A stretch of 64,000 nucleotides of DNA, from contig CAYPMO010000004.1 of assembly GCA_964412015.1 (NCBI GenBank), positions 1 to 64,000 of the forward strand, read 5' to 3'. The DNA comes from SZUA-318 sp964412015 (GTDB lineage: Bacteria > Gemmatimonadota > Gemmatimonadetes > Longimicrobiales > Gaopeijiaceae). Shown one piece after another: positions 26,583 through 35,612 of the stretch. The translations under genes were made by a program, and so were the position numbers. Under the pieces are notes generated by a model. That model was given only the letters and a program-made list of their open reading frames with translations. It did not search any database and was not told where the DNA came from. How positions within the stretch are numbered: position 1 is the first letter of the stretch; each line of letters starts with the position of its first letter.

Positions 26583-26603
26583 TATGAGCATGCTATGCTC
26601 ATA
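26583..26603 (-). promoter_or_regulatory. 21-bp palindromic operator of the toxin-antitoxin genes
   Basis: TATGAGCAT, GCT, ATGCTCATA: two perfect 9-base arms with a 3-base spacer, directly before the antitoxin start. A TTGACC box lies at 26610-26615 on the minus strand, at a distance where the palindrome would cover the -10 region. It is a typical autoregulatory site for a VapB-like protein. Confidence 0.75.
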
Positions 26604-26672
26604 GCTTCCGGTCAACGTCCGCGCTCCCGTCGCTCTCTTGAGCACCTCCGGCGACGGCGTCTTCTTTCCTCC

Positions 26673-28127
26673 ATGCTCGGTGGGACTCTCGACGCACGCT
26701 CGCGCGCCGCGCTGCGTACCCTGGCCGTCGGCCTCCTCGTGACGGGCTGCCGGGACGCGGGCCCTTCGGCGCCCGATGCGTTGCCGCCGTCGCTGGACGC
26801 GGCCTCGCCGTCGAGCGCGCATCCGCTCGTCTCGCCTATCGAGGTGACGCTCGCCGGAGACCGGCTGGCCTCCGCCGAGGTGAGCGGACCGCCGTTCCTC
26901 TACCTGGAGGTGCTGGAGCGATCCGCCCGGGAGATCCGGCTCCGCATCGGCTTCCGCGGTGGCCCCGCCGGCATGCATTGGATCCACGCGCGCACCGCCG
27001 CGGGCGGCGACAGCGTCGCGTTCACCGTGCAGCCTCTGGCGGCGGGTGACTCGCTCACCGAGACCCGTGCGCTCTGGGTGAGCCGCTTCGAGTACGCGTC
27101 GGCGGCGGACATCGGCACGATCGTCACGCAGGCGGCCGACGCCGGCTTCAACGTGCTCTACCTCCAGGTGCGCGGCCGCGCCGACGCATTCTACCGATCG
27201 TCGCTGGAGCCGTGGGCCGCCAACCTCACGGGCGCCCTGGGCAAGGACCCCGGCTGGGACCCGCTGGGCGTGGCGGTCGAGGAGGGTCGGCGGCGGGGAG
27301 TGGACGTCCACGCCTGGATCAACGCCTTCACGGGCTGGGCCGGATCCACGCCCCCGTCGGTCTCGGTGCCGCTCCACGCCTTCCTCGAGCACCCCGACTG
27401 GGCGATGGTGAAGTCCGACGGGACCGTGATGCCCTATGTCGCCAACGAAAGCCGGTGGCTCACGCCGGGCCACCCGGGCGTGCGCACACGACTCGCGGCC
27501 GTGGCCGCGGATATCGTGCGCAACTACGACGTCGCGGGCATCCACCTCGACTTCATCCGATATCCGAGCACCGAGTACTCGTACGACGCGCCGTCGCTGG
27601 CGGCCTGGGACTCGGCGAGAGCCGGGGAGCCGGGGTTGGGGTTCGACGAGATGCGCCGCCGCCTGGTGACGGGCGCCGTGGCCGAGGTACGCGACTCGAT
27701 GAACGCGGTTGCGCGCAGCTCGAAGCTCTCGGCGGCCGTGTGGGGCATCTTCCGGAACACGCGGGGCTGGAGCGGCGTGAGCACAGGCTACGGGAGCGTC
27801 CTCCAGGACGCGCGCGCCTGGGATCGCCTGGGACTCGTGGACGCGCTCGCACCGATGGTGTACTGGACGATCACGCCCGAATATGGTGCCCGTCTCGACT
27901 ATGCATGGCTCGCCGACGAGCACGCCGCGAGCGTGGAGGCTCCGGTCCTCGTCGGGATGTACGTGCCCGGCATGGACGGGATCGCGCTCGCGCGCCACGT
28001 GGAGCGCGCACGCATGGCCGGAGCCGAGGGCGTGGCCGTGTTCAGCTACTCGGCGCTGGAGGACGGCGGGCTCTGGACGGCGCTCGCCCAATGGGCTTTC
28101 CATTGGCCCGCGCGCCGGGTGGAGTGA
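26673..28127 (+). CDS. GH10-like (DUF187) glycosylhydrolase lipoprotein
   Basis: A 484-residue lipoprotein. The signal with lipobox LLVTGC is followed by a linker, a small beta domain (about 45-125) and a TIM barrel of the family-10-like GHL10/DUF187 type. Landmarks are ETRALWVSRFEYAS, FNVLYLQVRGRADAFY, HAWINAFTGWAG, GIHLDFIRYP and a Trp-rich MVYWTITPEYG. Relatives act on peptidoglycan-linked or plant-type glycans, or have unknown targets. The ATG at 26673 gives a proper lipoprotein signal; the frame is open further up into the toxin-antitoxin operator but without sense as a signal. Faces the periplasm or outside. Confidence 0.85.
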   Translation: MLGGTLDARSRAALRTLAVGLLVTGCRDAGPSAPDALPPSLDAASPSSAHPLVSPIEVTLAGDRLASAEVSGPPFLYLEVLERSAREIRLRIGFRGGPAGMHWIHARTAAGGDSVAFTVQPLAAGDSLTETRALWVSRFEYASAADIGTIVTQAADAGFNVLYLQVRGRADAFYRSSLEPWAANLTGALGKDPGWDPLGVAVEEGRRRGVDVHAWINAFTGWAGSTPPSVSVPLHAFLEHPDWAMVKSDGTVMPYVANESRWLTPGHPGVRTRLAAVAADIVRNYDVAGIHLDFIRYPSTEYSYDAPSLAAWDSARAGEPGLGFDEMRRRLVTGAVAEVRDSMNAVARSSKLSAAVWGIFRNTRGWSGVSTGYGSVLQDARAWDRLGLVDALAPMVYWTITPEYGARLDYAWLADEHAASVEAPVLVGMYVPGMDGIALARHVERARMAGAEGVAVFSYSALEDGGLWTALAQWAFHWPARRVE

Positions 28128-28187
28128 CGATCGAACGGGACACCAGCGCGGCCCCGGGCATCGGAACCGCGCACCCGCCCGGATTCC

Positions 28188-28958
28188 CTATCCGAACAAC
28201 GCCCTCACCGCGAAGTAGAAGACCGACGGCCCGAAGAGGCACCCGAGGCCCGTATAGAAGGTCGCCGTCATCGCGCCGTACGGGACGAGCTTCGGGTCGG
28301 TAGCGGCGAGTCCACCCGCCACGCCGCTCGTCGTGCCCATGAGGCCGCCGAAGACCATGGCCGAGCGGGGGTTGTCGAGGCCGATCGAGCGTGCGACGAA
28401 CGGCGTGCCCGTCATGACCAGCATGGACTTCACGACGCCCGCGGCGATGGACAGCGCGATCACGTCCGACCCCGCCCCGATCGCCGTCCCTGTGACCGGG
28501 CCGACGATGTACGTGGCCGCGCCCGCGCCGATCGTCGTCATGCTCACGGCGTCGGTGTAGCCCAACGCGTATGCGACGGCGGCGCCCACGACGAACGAGC
28601 CGAAGACCCCCACGAGCAGCGACACGACGGCGCCGAGCCCCGCCCTGCGGATGACCTGCAGGTCCACGCCGAACGCGGTGGCCACGATCGCCAGGTCGCG
28701 GAGCATCGCACCTCCCAGGATCCCCATGCCTGCCAGGACGGGAACGTCGGCGATCCCCTTCGAGCCGCCCGTGGCCACGCCTCCCACCCAGGCCAGGGCC
28801 AGACCCACGAGGATCGCGATCGCCGAGCCGTGGATGCGCCCGGCCGTGAGCCGGTTCGACGCGACATAGGAGAGCCAGACGAGGAGGCCCGTGAACGCGA
28901 ACGCGGTCACGAGCCCGTTGGCGGCGAGGACGTCGCCCAGCATCCGGAGGATGCTCAT
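28188..28958 (-). CDS. madM: malonate transporter subunit MadM
   Basis: A 256-residue membrane protein with eight to nine helices that matches the MadM subunit of the Na+-dependent malonate importer in length and sequence pattern: NGLVTAFAFTGLLVWLSYVASNRLTAGRIHGSAIAILVGLALAW lies near the N-terminus (14-57), GGAMLRDLAIVATAFGVDL and the C-terminal MGTTSGVAGGLAATDPKLVPYGAM are family blocks. It forms the transporter together with MadL, whose stop overlaps its start by ATGA. No malonate decarboxylase gene is in the window. Confidence 0.92.
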   Translation of the reverse strand: MSILRMLGDVLAANGLVTAFAFTGLLVWLSYVASNRLTAGRIHGSAIAILVGLALAWVGGVATGGSKGIADVPVLAGMGILGGAMLRDLAIVATAFGVDLQVIRRAGLGAVVSLLVGVFGSFVVGAAVAYALGYTDAVSMTTIGAGAATYIVGPVTGTAIGAGSDVIALSIAAGVVKSMLVMTGTPFVARSIGLDNPRSAMVFGGLMGTTSGVAGGLAATDPKLVPYGAMTATFYTGLGCLFGPSVFYFAVRALFG

Positions 28959-29353
28959 CGCGCTTCCTCGCCCTCGCCTTCGCCGTCGGGGGGCGGGGGG
29001 GCCGAGCCCATTCTGCTGATCGCGGGAACGAGCGTGACGCAGGCCGCCACGGCGAGGGACCCGGCCAGGATCGCGGCCAGCCCGCCTTCCAGCGCCGCGA
29101 CCGCGTTCTGCGTGGCCGCCATCGCGACCACGATGGGGATGTACACTGAGCTCCAGAAGGTGACGCCCTGCCGGGTCACGGGCTTGAAGCGTCCCCGCCG
29201 GATGAGGGCGTCGGTGCCCACCACGAGCAGGAGCATCGCGATCCCGACACCCCCGACGTTCGCCTCCACGCCGATGGCCAGACCCAGCAGGTCGCCGACG
29301 AACGCACCGGCGAGCATGCACGCCGAGAGCAACGCAACACCGTAGATGACCAA
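28955..29353 (-). CDS. madL: malonate transporter subunit MadL
   Basis: A 132-residue membrane protein with four helices, the smaller half of the MadLM malonate symporter. The chain begins VIYGVALLSACMLAGAFVGDLLG after a TTG start, which is supported by AGGAGG four bases ahead and by the usual N-terminus of the family. Further blocks are NVGGVGIAMLLLVVGTDAL and FWSSVYIPIVVAMAATQNAVAAL. The C-terminus has an acidic, proline-rich tail. It starts only eight bases behind the large glycosidase fusion gene, so it should be on the same mRNA. Confidence 0.92.
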   Translation of the reverse strand: MVIYGVALLSACMLAGAFVGDLLGLAIGVEANVGGVGIAMLLLVVGTDALIRRGRFKPVTRQGVTFWSSVYIPIVVAMAATQNAVAALEGGLAAILAGSLAVAACVTLVPAISRMGSAPPPPDGEGEGEEAR

Positions 29354-29361
29354 GGTGCCTC

Positions 29362-32300
29362 CTAAGAGCCTGTCGGAGTCAGCCCCGGGCGGCGCGCGCG
29401 CAGCGCGCGCCCGAGCGCCGGGGCGTCGTCCCCGGGCCGGAGCGGCCGCAACCGGAACGTGTACGCGTGCGGTCCGTACGGCAGCGAGTACCGTGGCAGC
29501 GCGGTCGTACCCCACGAGTCCACGCCCCCCACCCCCATCTGCTTGAAGTCCACGTTCAGAAAGATCGCGTCGCGCGGCCGGAGTTCCGCCCAGTGCACCT
29601 GGACCTTCCGCTCGCCCGGATCGAGGTCCTCCCGCGCGTACGGGATCGCCGTCGCCTCGACCTCGGGCGCGCCCACGACGAGGAGCCCCCACCCTTCGTC
29701 GTCGCGGAGGGAGAGCCACCGCACGCCGGTGCGGTTTCCCGTCTCCTGGGGACGAACGTACGGATGGGCCCACTCCGAGACGTCGAGCGTCCACCTTCCC
29801 AGGCGGGCACCGGCGGTCCGGTCCTGGTAGGACTCCATCGGCCCACGCCCGTACCACTCCGTGCGCCGGTATCGGGACGGGAGCTCCGTCCTCATCCCGA
29901 ACCGGGGCATGCGCGGGATATCCGCGCCCGCCGTGGGCGAGAGCGCCTGGCTCACCTCGAGTGTTCCGTCCGGATGGAGCAGGTAGCGGAGCGTCAGTTT
30001 CGAGTCACCCGGTGAGACCATCCCTTCCACGGTCACCTCGGCGCCCGACGCAACCGTCGCCGCGCTCACGCGCGAGGGACGGAACGAGGGACCCGCACCC
30101 TTCCACGCCCCCAGCTTCCTCTGCCACCCCCCACCGAAGTCGTTGTCGGTCGGGGCGCGCCAGAAGTCCGGAGCGAGCGCCGAGCCGAGCAGCTCGCGGT
30201 CCCCGTCGCGGTACGAGCGCACGAGGCCGCGCTGCCGATCCACTTCCACCCGCACATCGACCGCGCCGAGCACGATCGCGTCGTCGCGCTCCTGCACCGC
30301 GACCGCCGGCCCGGAGGACGCTCCCGTGACGTCGGGCAGCGCCGGCCAGATCCACTGCGCGAACGCCTCCTCGTGCCCGGCCGGCAGCAGCTCGTCGGCA
30401 CTTTCGCGCAGGTAGCGCACCTCGAGCGCGTATTCCGCTCCCTGAACCCGCTCGATCTTCGGGATGCCGAGCACAACTTCGGCGGAGCCGCCGGGCGGCA
30501 CGGGAGGCATCGCGGCGACACCGTCCAGGACGACCTCGCCGTCCATCCGGACCGCCCAGTGGAGGGCCAGGTGCCCCAGGTCGCGGAACTGGTATCGGTT
30601 GTGGATGCGCAACCTACCGGCATCCACGTCTATCGCCTCGGTGCGCACCCACTGATAGACGGCCTTTACTTCCCAATAGTGCGGGTTGGGCCTGCGGTCC
30701 GGTTGCACCAGCCCGTTGATGAGGAAGTTGCCGTCCGAGGGCGTGCCGGGCGGGCCCCAGTCGCCTCCGTAGGCGAAGATCGTGTCTCCGCGCTCGGTGA
30801 CCTTGCGGAGCCCCTGGTCCACCCAATCCCAGACTAACCCTCCCTGGAGCTTCGGGTAGCGCTCGATGAGCTCCCAGTAGTCCGAGAAGTTGCCGACACT
30901 GTTCCCCATCGCGTGCGCATACTCGCACATGACGACCGGACGGGGGTCCAGGCTCTGCGCGTAGCGCTCGAGCTCGTCGAGGTCCGGGTACATCGGCACG
31001 AACAGGTCGGTGTTGCGCTCCAGCAGCGCCCGCTCGTACTGGACGGGGCGCGTGGGGTCACGCTGCTTGATCCAGTCGTAGGTGGCCTGGAAGTTCACCC
31101 CGTTGCCGCCTTCGTTGCCCAGGGACCATACGATGATCGCGGGATGGTTCTTGTCGCGCTCAACCATGCGTCGTGTGCGGTCCAGGTGCGCCGTCATCCA
31201 CTCCGGGTCGTTGCCGAGGGTGACGTCAGGATCGTAGCCCATCCCGTGGGACTCGATGTTCGCCTCGTCCACGACCCAGAAGCCGAGCGAGTCGGCGAGC
31301 TCGTAGAAGCGCGGGTCGTTCGGGTAGTGCGACGTGCGCACGGCGTTGACGTTGGCGGCCTTCATGAGGCGCAGGTCCTCCAACATCCGCTCCTCGCTCA
31401 CCACGTGCGCGCTCACCGGGTCGGTCTCGTGGCGGTTCACGCCCTGGATCGTCAGCGGGACGCCGTTCACGCGGAGCTGCTCGTCGCGGATCTCGACCAC
31501 CCGGAACCCCACCTTCGTGCTCACGCTTTCCAGGACGTTCCCGGTGAGGTCCGCGAGCGTCGCGACCAACGTGTACAGGCTCGGGGTCTCGGCGGTCCAC
31601 GGCTTCGCCCCCGGGACCCTCCGCTCGAGCGTCACGCGCACGCTTCCACCCGGCCCGGCCGATACGGGATGGGACGCGTAGGCGAGCGTGGCCCCCTCCG
31701 GCCCGAGGAGCTCCACGCGAAGCCGGTCCGGCATCGGGCCGACGGCGTCCCTCGCCACGTCCACGGCCACGTCGAGCGTCGGCGTCCGGTAGCGCTCGTC
31801 CAGGCCGGCCCTCACCTGGACGTCGGCGATGCGCGTGTGGGGCTCGGCGTAGAGGTACACGTCCCGCTCGATTCCGCTGATGCGCCAGAAGTCCTGGCAC
31901 TCGAGGTAGCTCCCGTCGCTCCAGCGGTAGACCTCCAGGGCGAGGACATTCTCGCCCGGGCGGACCCAAGGTGTCACGTCGAACTCCGCGGGTAGCTTCG
32001 CGTCCTCGGAGTATCCCACGCGGACGCCGTTCACCCAGGCGTACATCGCCGACTTGGCCGCACCCACGTGGAGAATCACCCGGCTCTCCATCCAGGACCC
32101 GGGGATCGTGACGCGGCGGCGGTACTGCCCCACGGGGTTGTCGTCGTGGTGGATGAACGGAGGGTTCTTCTCGAACTCGTAGGGGATGTTGACGTAGATG
32201 GGCACGCCGTACCCGTGGATCTCCCAGTTGGCAGGAACCGGGAAGCGGTCCCAGTCGATGTCGTCGAAGCCCGGACGATGGAAGTCCAGGATGCGCTCGC

Positions 32301-33453
32301 CGGGATTGCGGACCCACCGGAACGACCACGTCCCGTCGAGGTCCAGGAACCGCTGTGAGGCGCGCCGGTCGCCGGCGCGCGCGAGCTCCCTGCTCTCGAA
32401 CGGGAAGAACGTGGCGCGGGCGGGGAGCTCCGCGAGCCCCACGACCGAAGGGTCTTCCCAGTGCGGGCGGAGCTCCCCCGGCGTGCCGAGGAGCGGGCCG
32501 TAGGGGTCGGCACCCGCGGGCACGGCTGGCCGTAGCCCCAGGGCGTGTCCGTCCAGGCCCCATGCCGCTTCGCTCGGGATCCCCAGATGCGCGAGCACGG
32601 TGGGGACGATGTCCACGATGGACGGCGGCGTCACGAAGGTGCCCTGGAGCGCCGAGGGCCCCGACGCCAACCAGATCACCTCCGACCCGTCGGTCGAGTC
32701 TCCACCGCTCTCCCCCCAGGCGGTCAGGCCGTGGGTGGAGGCCACGACGATCAGCCAGTCCTCGCCGCTCCGGTTCTCGCGGGAGTGGATTGCCGCGAGA
32801 AGATCCCCGATCTGCCCGTCGATCGTCTCCAGCGCCTTGCCGTACTCGGGTCCCACCGTGCCCGCCGCGCGGCCGATGGCCTCCAGGTTCCCGAGGTGGA
32901 CGAGCGCGACATCCACGTCCGACCCCCATAGCCCGATCGCGGCGAGGCTCGTCACGTCGGCGTCGGCCGCCCCCCCCGCCCCGAGCCCAGCCCCACCCGA
33001 CACGACCACCGAGTCCACCTCCGCCGACATGAGGGGCTCTCCGCCGCCTGAGGGCCGGGTCGCCTCCGGCCATCCGAGCACCGCCAGCGTGGAGAGCTCC
33101 GGCCGCGCACCCTCGATGCGCGTCAGGAAGTCCGGGTAGCGCGCGAAGGCTCCGCCCGAGAGATCTTCGCCCGCGATCCCGTGCTTCCCGGGCCCGACAC
33201 CGGTCAGGAGGGTCGCCCACCCCGCTCCGCGGCCCGCCGGCGCGGCGCCGCGCGCGCGTGCCGACCAGGCGCCGTCCGCGCGGAGCTGATCGAGGTACGG
33301 GGTGCCGGATCGCGCCACCCGCTGACCCGAGAGCCCGTCCACCACGATCACGAGCGCCTTGGGGCTCCTGCCCGGGACCTGGGGTGGCGGCGTCCACGCC
33401 GCGCCGCACAACGCCGGAAGGAGGAAGGCGGCGATTCGGATGAAGGCAGGCAT
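29362..33453 (-). CDS. fusion of AlkP-superfamily-like domain and GH2 beta-galactosidase
   Basis: A 1363-residue exported protein. A signal peptide (1-18) leads to an alkaline-phosphatase-superfamily domain (31-305): VIVVDG with Asp39, ATLLTGVGPGKHGI, VVASTHG and IVDIVPTVLAHLGIP. A complete LacZ-type GH2 protein follows from about 330: sugar-binding domain (HGYGVPIYVNIPYEFEKNPPF is the stretch near 405), Ig-like domains, TIM barrel with acid/base Glu in WSLGNEGG (near 780) and nucleophile Glu in MCEYAHAMGNS (near 842), and the C-terminal Bgal_small_N domain. The GH2 half looks active. The AlkP half has lost key residues: Arg where the Thr/Ser nucleophile would be (near 75), Asn189 for a metal Asp, Thr240 for the Asp before His. 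LacZ proteins are usually about 1000 residues and not fused. The chain probably works in the periplasm on a galactoside; the first half may bind a ligand or partner. Confidence 0.9.
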   Translation of the reverse strand: MPAFIRIAAFLLPALCGAAWTPPPQVPGRSPKALVIVVDGLSGQRVARSGTPYLDQLRADGAWSARARGAAPAGRGAGWATLLTGVGPGKHGIAGEDLSGGAFARYPDFLTRIEGARPELSTLAVLGWPEATRPSGGGEPLMSAEVDSVVVSGGAGLGAGGAADADVTSLAAIGLWGSDVDVALVHLGNLEAIGRAAGTVGPEYGKALETIDGQIGDLLAAIHSRENRSGEDWLIVVASTHGLTAWGESGGDSTDGSEVIWLASGPSALQGTFVTPPSIVDIVPTVLAHLGIPSEAAWGLDGHALGLRPAVPAGADPYGPLLGTPGELRPHWEDPSVVGLAELPARATFFPFESRELARAGDRRASQRFLDLDGTWSFRWVRNPGERILDFHRPGFDDIDWDRFPVPANWEIHGYGVPIYVNIPYEFEKNPPFIHHDDNPVGQYRRRVTIPGSWMESRVILHVGAAKSAMYAWVNGVRVGYSEDAKLPAEFDVTPWVRPGENVLALEVYRWSDGSYLECQDFWRISGIERDVYLYAEPHTRIADVQVRAGLDERYRTPTLDVAVDVARDAVGPMPDRLRVELLGPEGATLAYASHPVSAGPGGSVRVTLERRVPGAKPWTAETPSLYTLVATLADLTGNVLESVSTKVGFRVVEIRDEQLRVNGVPLTIQGVNRHETDPVSAHVVSEERMLEDLRLMKAANVNAVRTSHYPNDPRFYELADSLGFWVVDEANIESHGMGYDPDVTLGNDPEWMTAHLDRTRRMVERDKNHPAIIVWSLGNEGGNGVNFQATYDWIKQRDPTRPVQYERALLERNTDLFVPMYPDLDELERYAQSLDPRPVVMCEYAHAMGNSVGNFSDYWELIERYPKLQGGLVWDWVDQGLRKVTERGDTIFAYGGDWGPPGTPSDGNFLINGLVQPDRRPNPHYWEVKAVYQWVRTEAIDVDAGRLRIHNRYQFRDLGHLALHWAVRMDGEVVLDGVAAMPPVPPGGSAEVVLGIPKIERVQGAEYALEVRYLRESADELLPAGHEEAFAQWIWPALPDVTGASSGPAVAVQERDDAIVLGAVDVRVEVDRQRGLVRSYRDGDRELLGSALAPDFWRAPTDNDFGGGWQRKLGAWKGAGPSFRPSRVSAATVASGAEVTVEGMVSPGDSKLTLRYLLHPDGTLEVSQALSPTAGADIPRMPRFGMRTELPSRYRRTEWYGRGPMESYQDRTAGARLGRWTLDVSEWAHPYVRPQETGNRTGVRWLSLRDDEGWGLLVVGAPEVEATAIPYAREDLDPGERKVQVHWAELRPRDAIFLNVDFKQMGVGGVDSWGTTALPRYSLPYGPHAYTFRLRPLRPGDDAPALGRALRARRPGLTPTGS

Positions 33454-33649
33454 GACGTGACGTCCGGGGGTTGGACTCACCCAGCGGGGGACGATCCGAC
33501 AGGTAGGACTCCGGCGCAGGCCACGATAACTTATGCGGAGCGTGCCGAATCACGCGAGCAGCCCCCCAACTCTCCATGAACGAGCTTCCCGTCCACGCCC
33601 ACGCGGGCGACGAAACGATGGCCAGGCTCTCCCGGTCCACCGAGCGGAC

Positions 33650-35611
33650 GTGAGCCGCGAGCTCGAAGTGCTCGCGGCGCTCGCGAAGGCCATGGGCGTC
33701 CACACGTCCTACGTCGACGGCCTGGACCGCCCCGTGGAGGTGTCGCCGGACACGTTGGTCCGGGTCTGCGCCGCCCTCGGCGCGGAGATCACCGCCCCGG
33801 CGGACGCAGCGGCGGCGCTGAAAGCGTACACGGCCTCGAAGGCCGCCCGGCACATTCCTCCCGTCCTGGTCGCGTGGGAGGGTGTGCTGGGCCCGCTGCT
33901 CCCCGGCGCCGCCGGCCCCCTCCGCGGCGAGATCCGGCTGGAGGACGGCTCGGCCGTCCCCCTGGACGGCGCCGGAGGACAGCCGTCGGCGAGCCCACCC
34001 CTACCCTTCGGCTACCACCGCCTCGTCGTCGAGACCGACGGCAGAACGGAGAAGAGCACGGTCATCGCCGCCCCGGAACGGACGTGGCACCGGGAGCGCG
34101 CCCGTCTCGCGTGGGGCGTCGGGGCGCACCTGGCGGCCCTCCGCTCGTCGCGCAGCCGCTCGCTCGGAGACCTGCGCGACCTCGAGATCCTCTGCCGCTG
34201 GATTGCGTCGCACGGCGGGGATCTCGTCACGGTGCTCCCGCTCCTGCCGACCTTCAACGACCCCCCCGCGGAGCCCAGCCCGTACGCTCCCGTGAGTCGA
34301 CTCTTCTGGAGCGAGCTCGTGCTCGCCTTCGACGACCAACACCGGGCCGCGGCGCCCATCGCGACGCTCGACGTCACGCATGGCGACGCGGAGGTCCGCT
34401 CGGCGCTCGCCGAGGTTCCCGCCCCGGGACCCGCTACCCTGGAAACCGAGCTCCAGCGGTACGCCCGGTTCCGTGGCGCCCAGGCACGGCTCGGGAGGAA
34501 CTGGCGGTCCTGGCCGGAGGGACCCCGCCTCGGACGTCTCGGGCCGGCCGACGTGGACCCCGACGAGGAGCGGTTCCATCTGGTGGCGCAGAGCACCGTG
34601 CGACGCCAGCTCAAGAAGCTCAAGCGGCGCATCCGCGAGGACGGCGTCCGTCTGGGCCTCGATCTGTCGGTGGGCGTGCATCCCGACGGCTACGATCCGT
34701 GGTCCCGGCCCTACCTCTTCGCCGACACGATGTCGGTGGGCGCGCCGCCGGATCGGGGCTTCCCGAGCGGACAAGACTGGGGATTCTCCCCCGTGCTTCC
34801 CGAGGCGTCGCGCCGGGAGGGACACCGCTACGTCGCGTCGTCCATCGCGCACCAGGCGATCCTCGCCGACGTCGTCCGGGTCGACCACATCATGGCGCTC
34901 ACGCGCCTGTACTGGATCCCGCACGGCTTCGATCTGCATCAGGGGACATACGTGACGTACCCGGCCGAGGAACTGTTCGCCGTTCTCACGCTGGAGTCCC
35001 ACCGCAACGCCTGCGAGATCGTCGGAGAGAACCTCGGGACGGTGCCGCCCGAGGTCAACGCGGCCCTTCCGCGTCATGGGATCCACGGCACGTACCTCGC
35101 CCAGTTCGCTCCACCGTCGGTCCCCCCTTCCGGAACCGAGGTGGCGCATTTCGGGACGCATGACACGCCGACGGTGGCGGGGTGGGTCGCGGGCGTGGAC
35201 ATCGACGAGCGCGTACGATACGGCCTGCTGGACCCGTCTGCGGCACCCGAGGTGCGGCACGCCCGCACGGAGGCCATCGAGCGGCTGTCCGCCACGCTGG
35301 ACGTATCCCCCGGGGACGTGGCCGAGCTGCTCGGTGCCCTCCTCGACTGGCTCGGCAGCTCGCCCAGCCCCCTCGTGATCCCGTGGCTCGAGGACCTCTG
35401 GCTCGAGGTCGAGCAGGTCAACCTGCCGGGGACGACGTCGTCGGAGCGGCCGAACTGGCAGCGCCCCATGGCAAGGCTGCTCGACGACGTTCTGAACGAC
35501 CCGACCGTGATCGCGCGGGTGCGGCGCCTCAACGCCGTCCGGGAGGCGGCGGAAGTCGTGGCGGCGCGTCTCGCCGCCTTGGCGGCCGAAGCCGTGCCGG
35601 AGGAAGCCTGA
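33650..35611 (+). CDS. malQ: 4-alpha-glucanotransferase (GH77, MalQ type)
   Basis: A 653-residue cytosolic enzyme that disproportionates maltodextrins. The N-terminal part has the MalQ lead domain (SYVDGLDRPVEVSPDTLVRVCAALG). In the catalytic barrel RVDHIMALTRLYWIPHG holds the nucleophile Asp (near 411), GENLGTVP the acid/base Glu (near 459) and GTHDTPTVAGW the third Asp (near 505). ASVGAPPD-like MSVGAPPDRG and GQDWGFSP are substrate loops. I chose the GTG at 33650; upstream there is a 25-codon open frame (33576-33653) that overlaps this GTG by GTGA, possibly a coupling leader. Pullulanase follows directly, so the two form a glycogen/maltodextrin unit. Confidence 0.92.
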   Translation: MSRELEVLAALAKAMGVHTSYVDGLDRPVEVSPDTLVRVCAALGAEITAPADAAAALKAYTASKAARHIPPVLVAWEGVLGPLLPGAAGPLRGEIRLEDGSAVPLDGAGGQPSASPPLPFGYHRLVVETDGRTEKSTVIAAPERTWHRERARLAWGVGAHLAALRSSRSRSLGDLRDLEILCRWIASHGGDLVTVLPLLPTFNDPPAEPSPYAPVSRLFWSELVLAFDDQHRAAAPIATLDVTHGDAEVRSALAEVPAPGPATLETELQRYARFRGAQARLGRNWRSWPEGPRLGRLGPADVDPDEERFHLVAQSTVRRQLKKLKRRIREDGVRLGLDLSVGVHPDGYDPWSRPYLFADTMSVGAPPDRGFPSGQDWGFSPVLPEASRREGHRYVASSIAHQAILADVVRVDHIMALTRLYWIPHGFDLHQGTYVTYPAEELFAVLTLESHRNACEIVGENLGTVPPEVNAALPRHGIHGTYLAQFAPPSVPPSGTEVAHFGTHDTPTVAGWVAGVDIDERVRYGLLDPSAAPEVRHARTEAIERLSATLDVSPGDVAELLGALLDWLGSSPSPLVIPWLEDLWLEVEQVNLPGTTSSERPNWQRPMARLLDDVLNDPTVIARVRRLNAVREAAEVVAARLAALAAEAVPEEA

Positions 35612-35612
35612 C

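Noticed and set aside
32500..33453. Active phosphatase or phosphodiesterase in the first half of the fusion protein
   Set aside because: The nucleophile and at least two metal ligands are replaced; only the fold signature remains.
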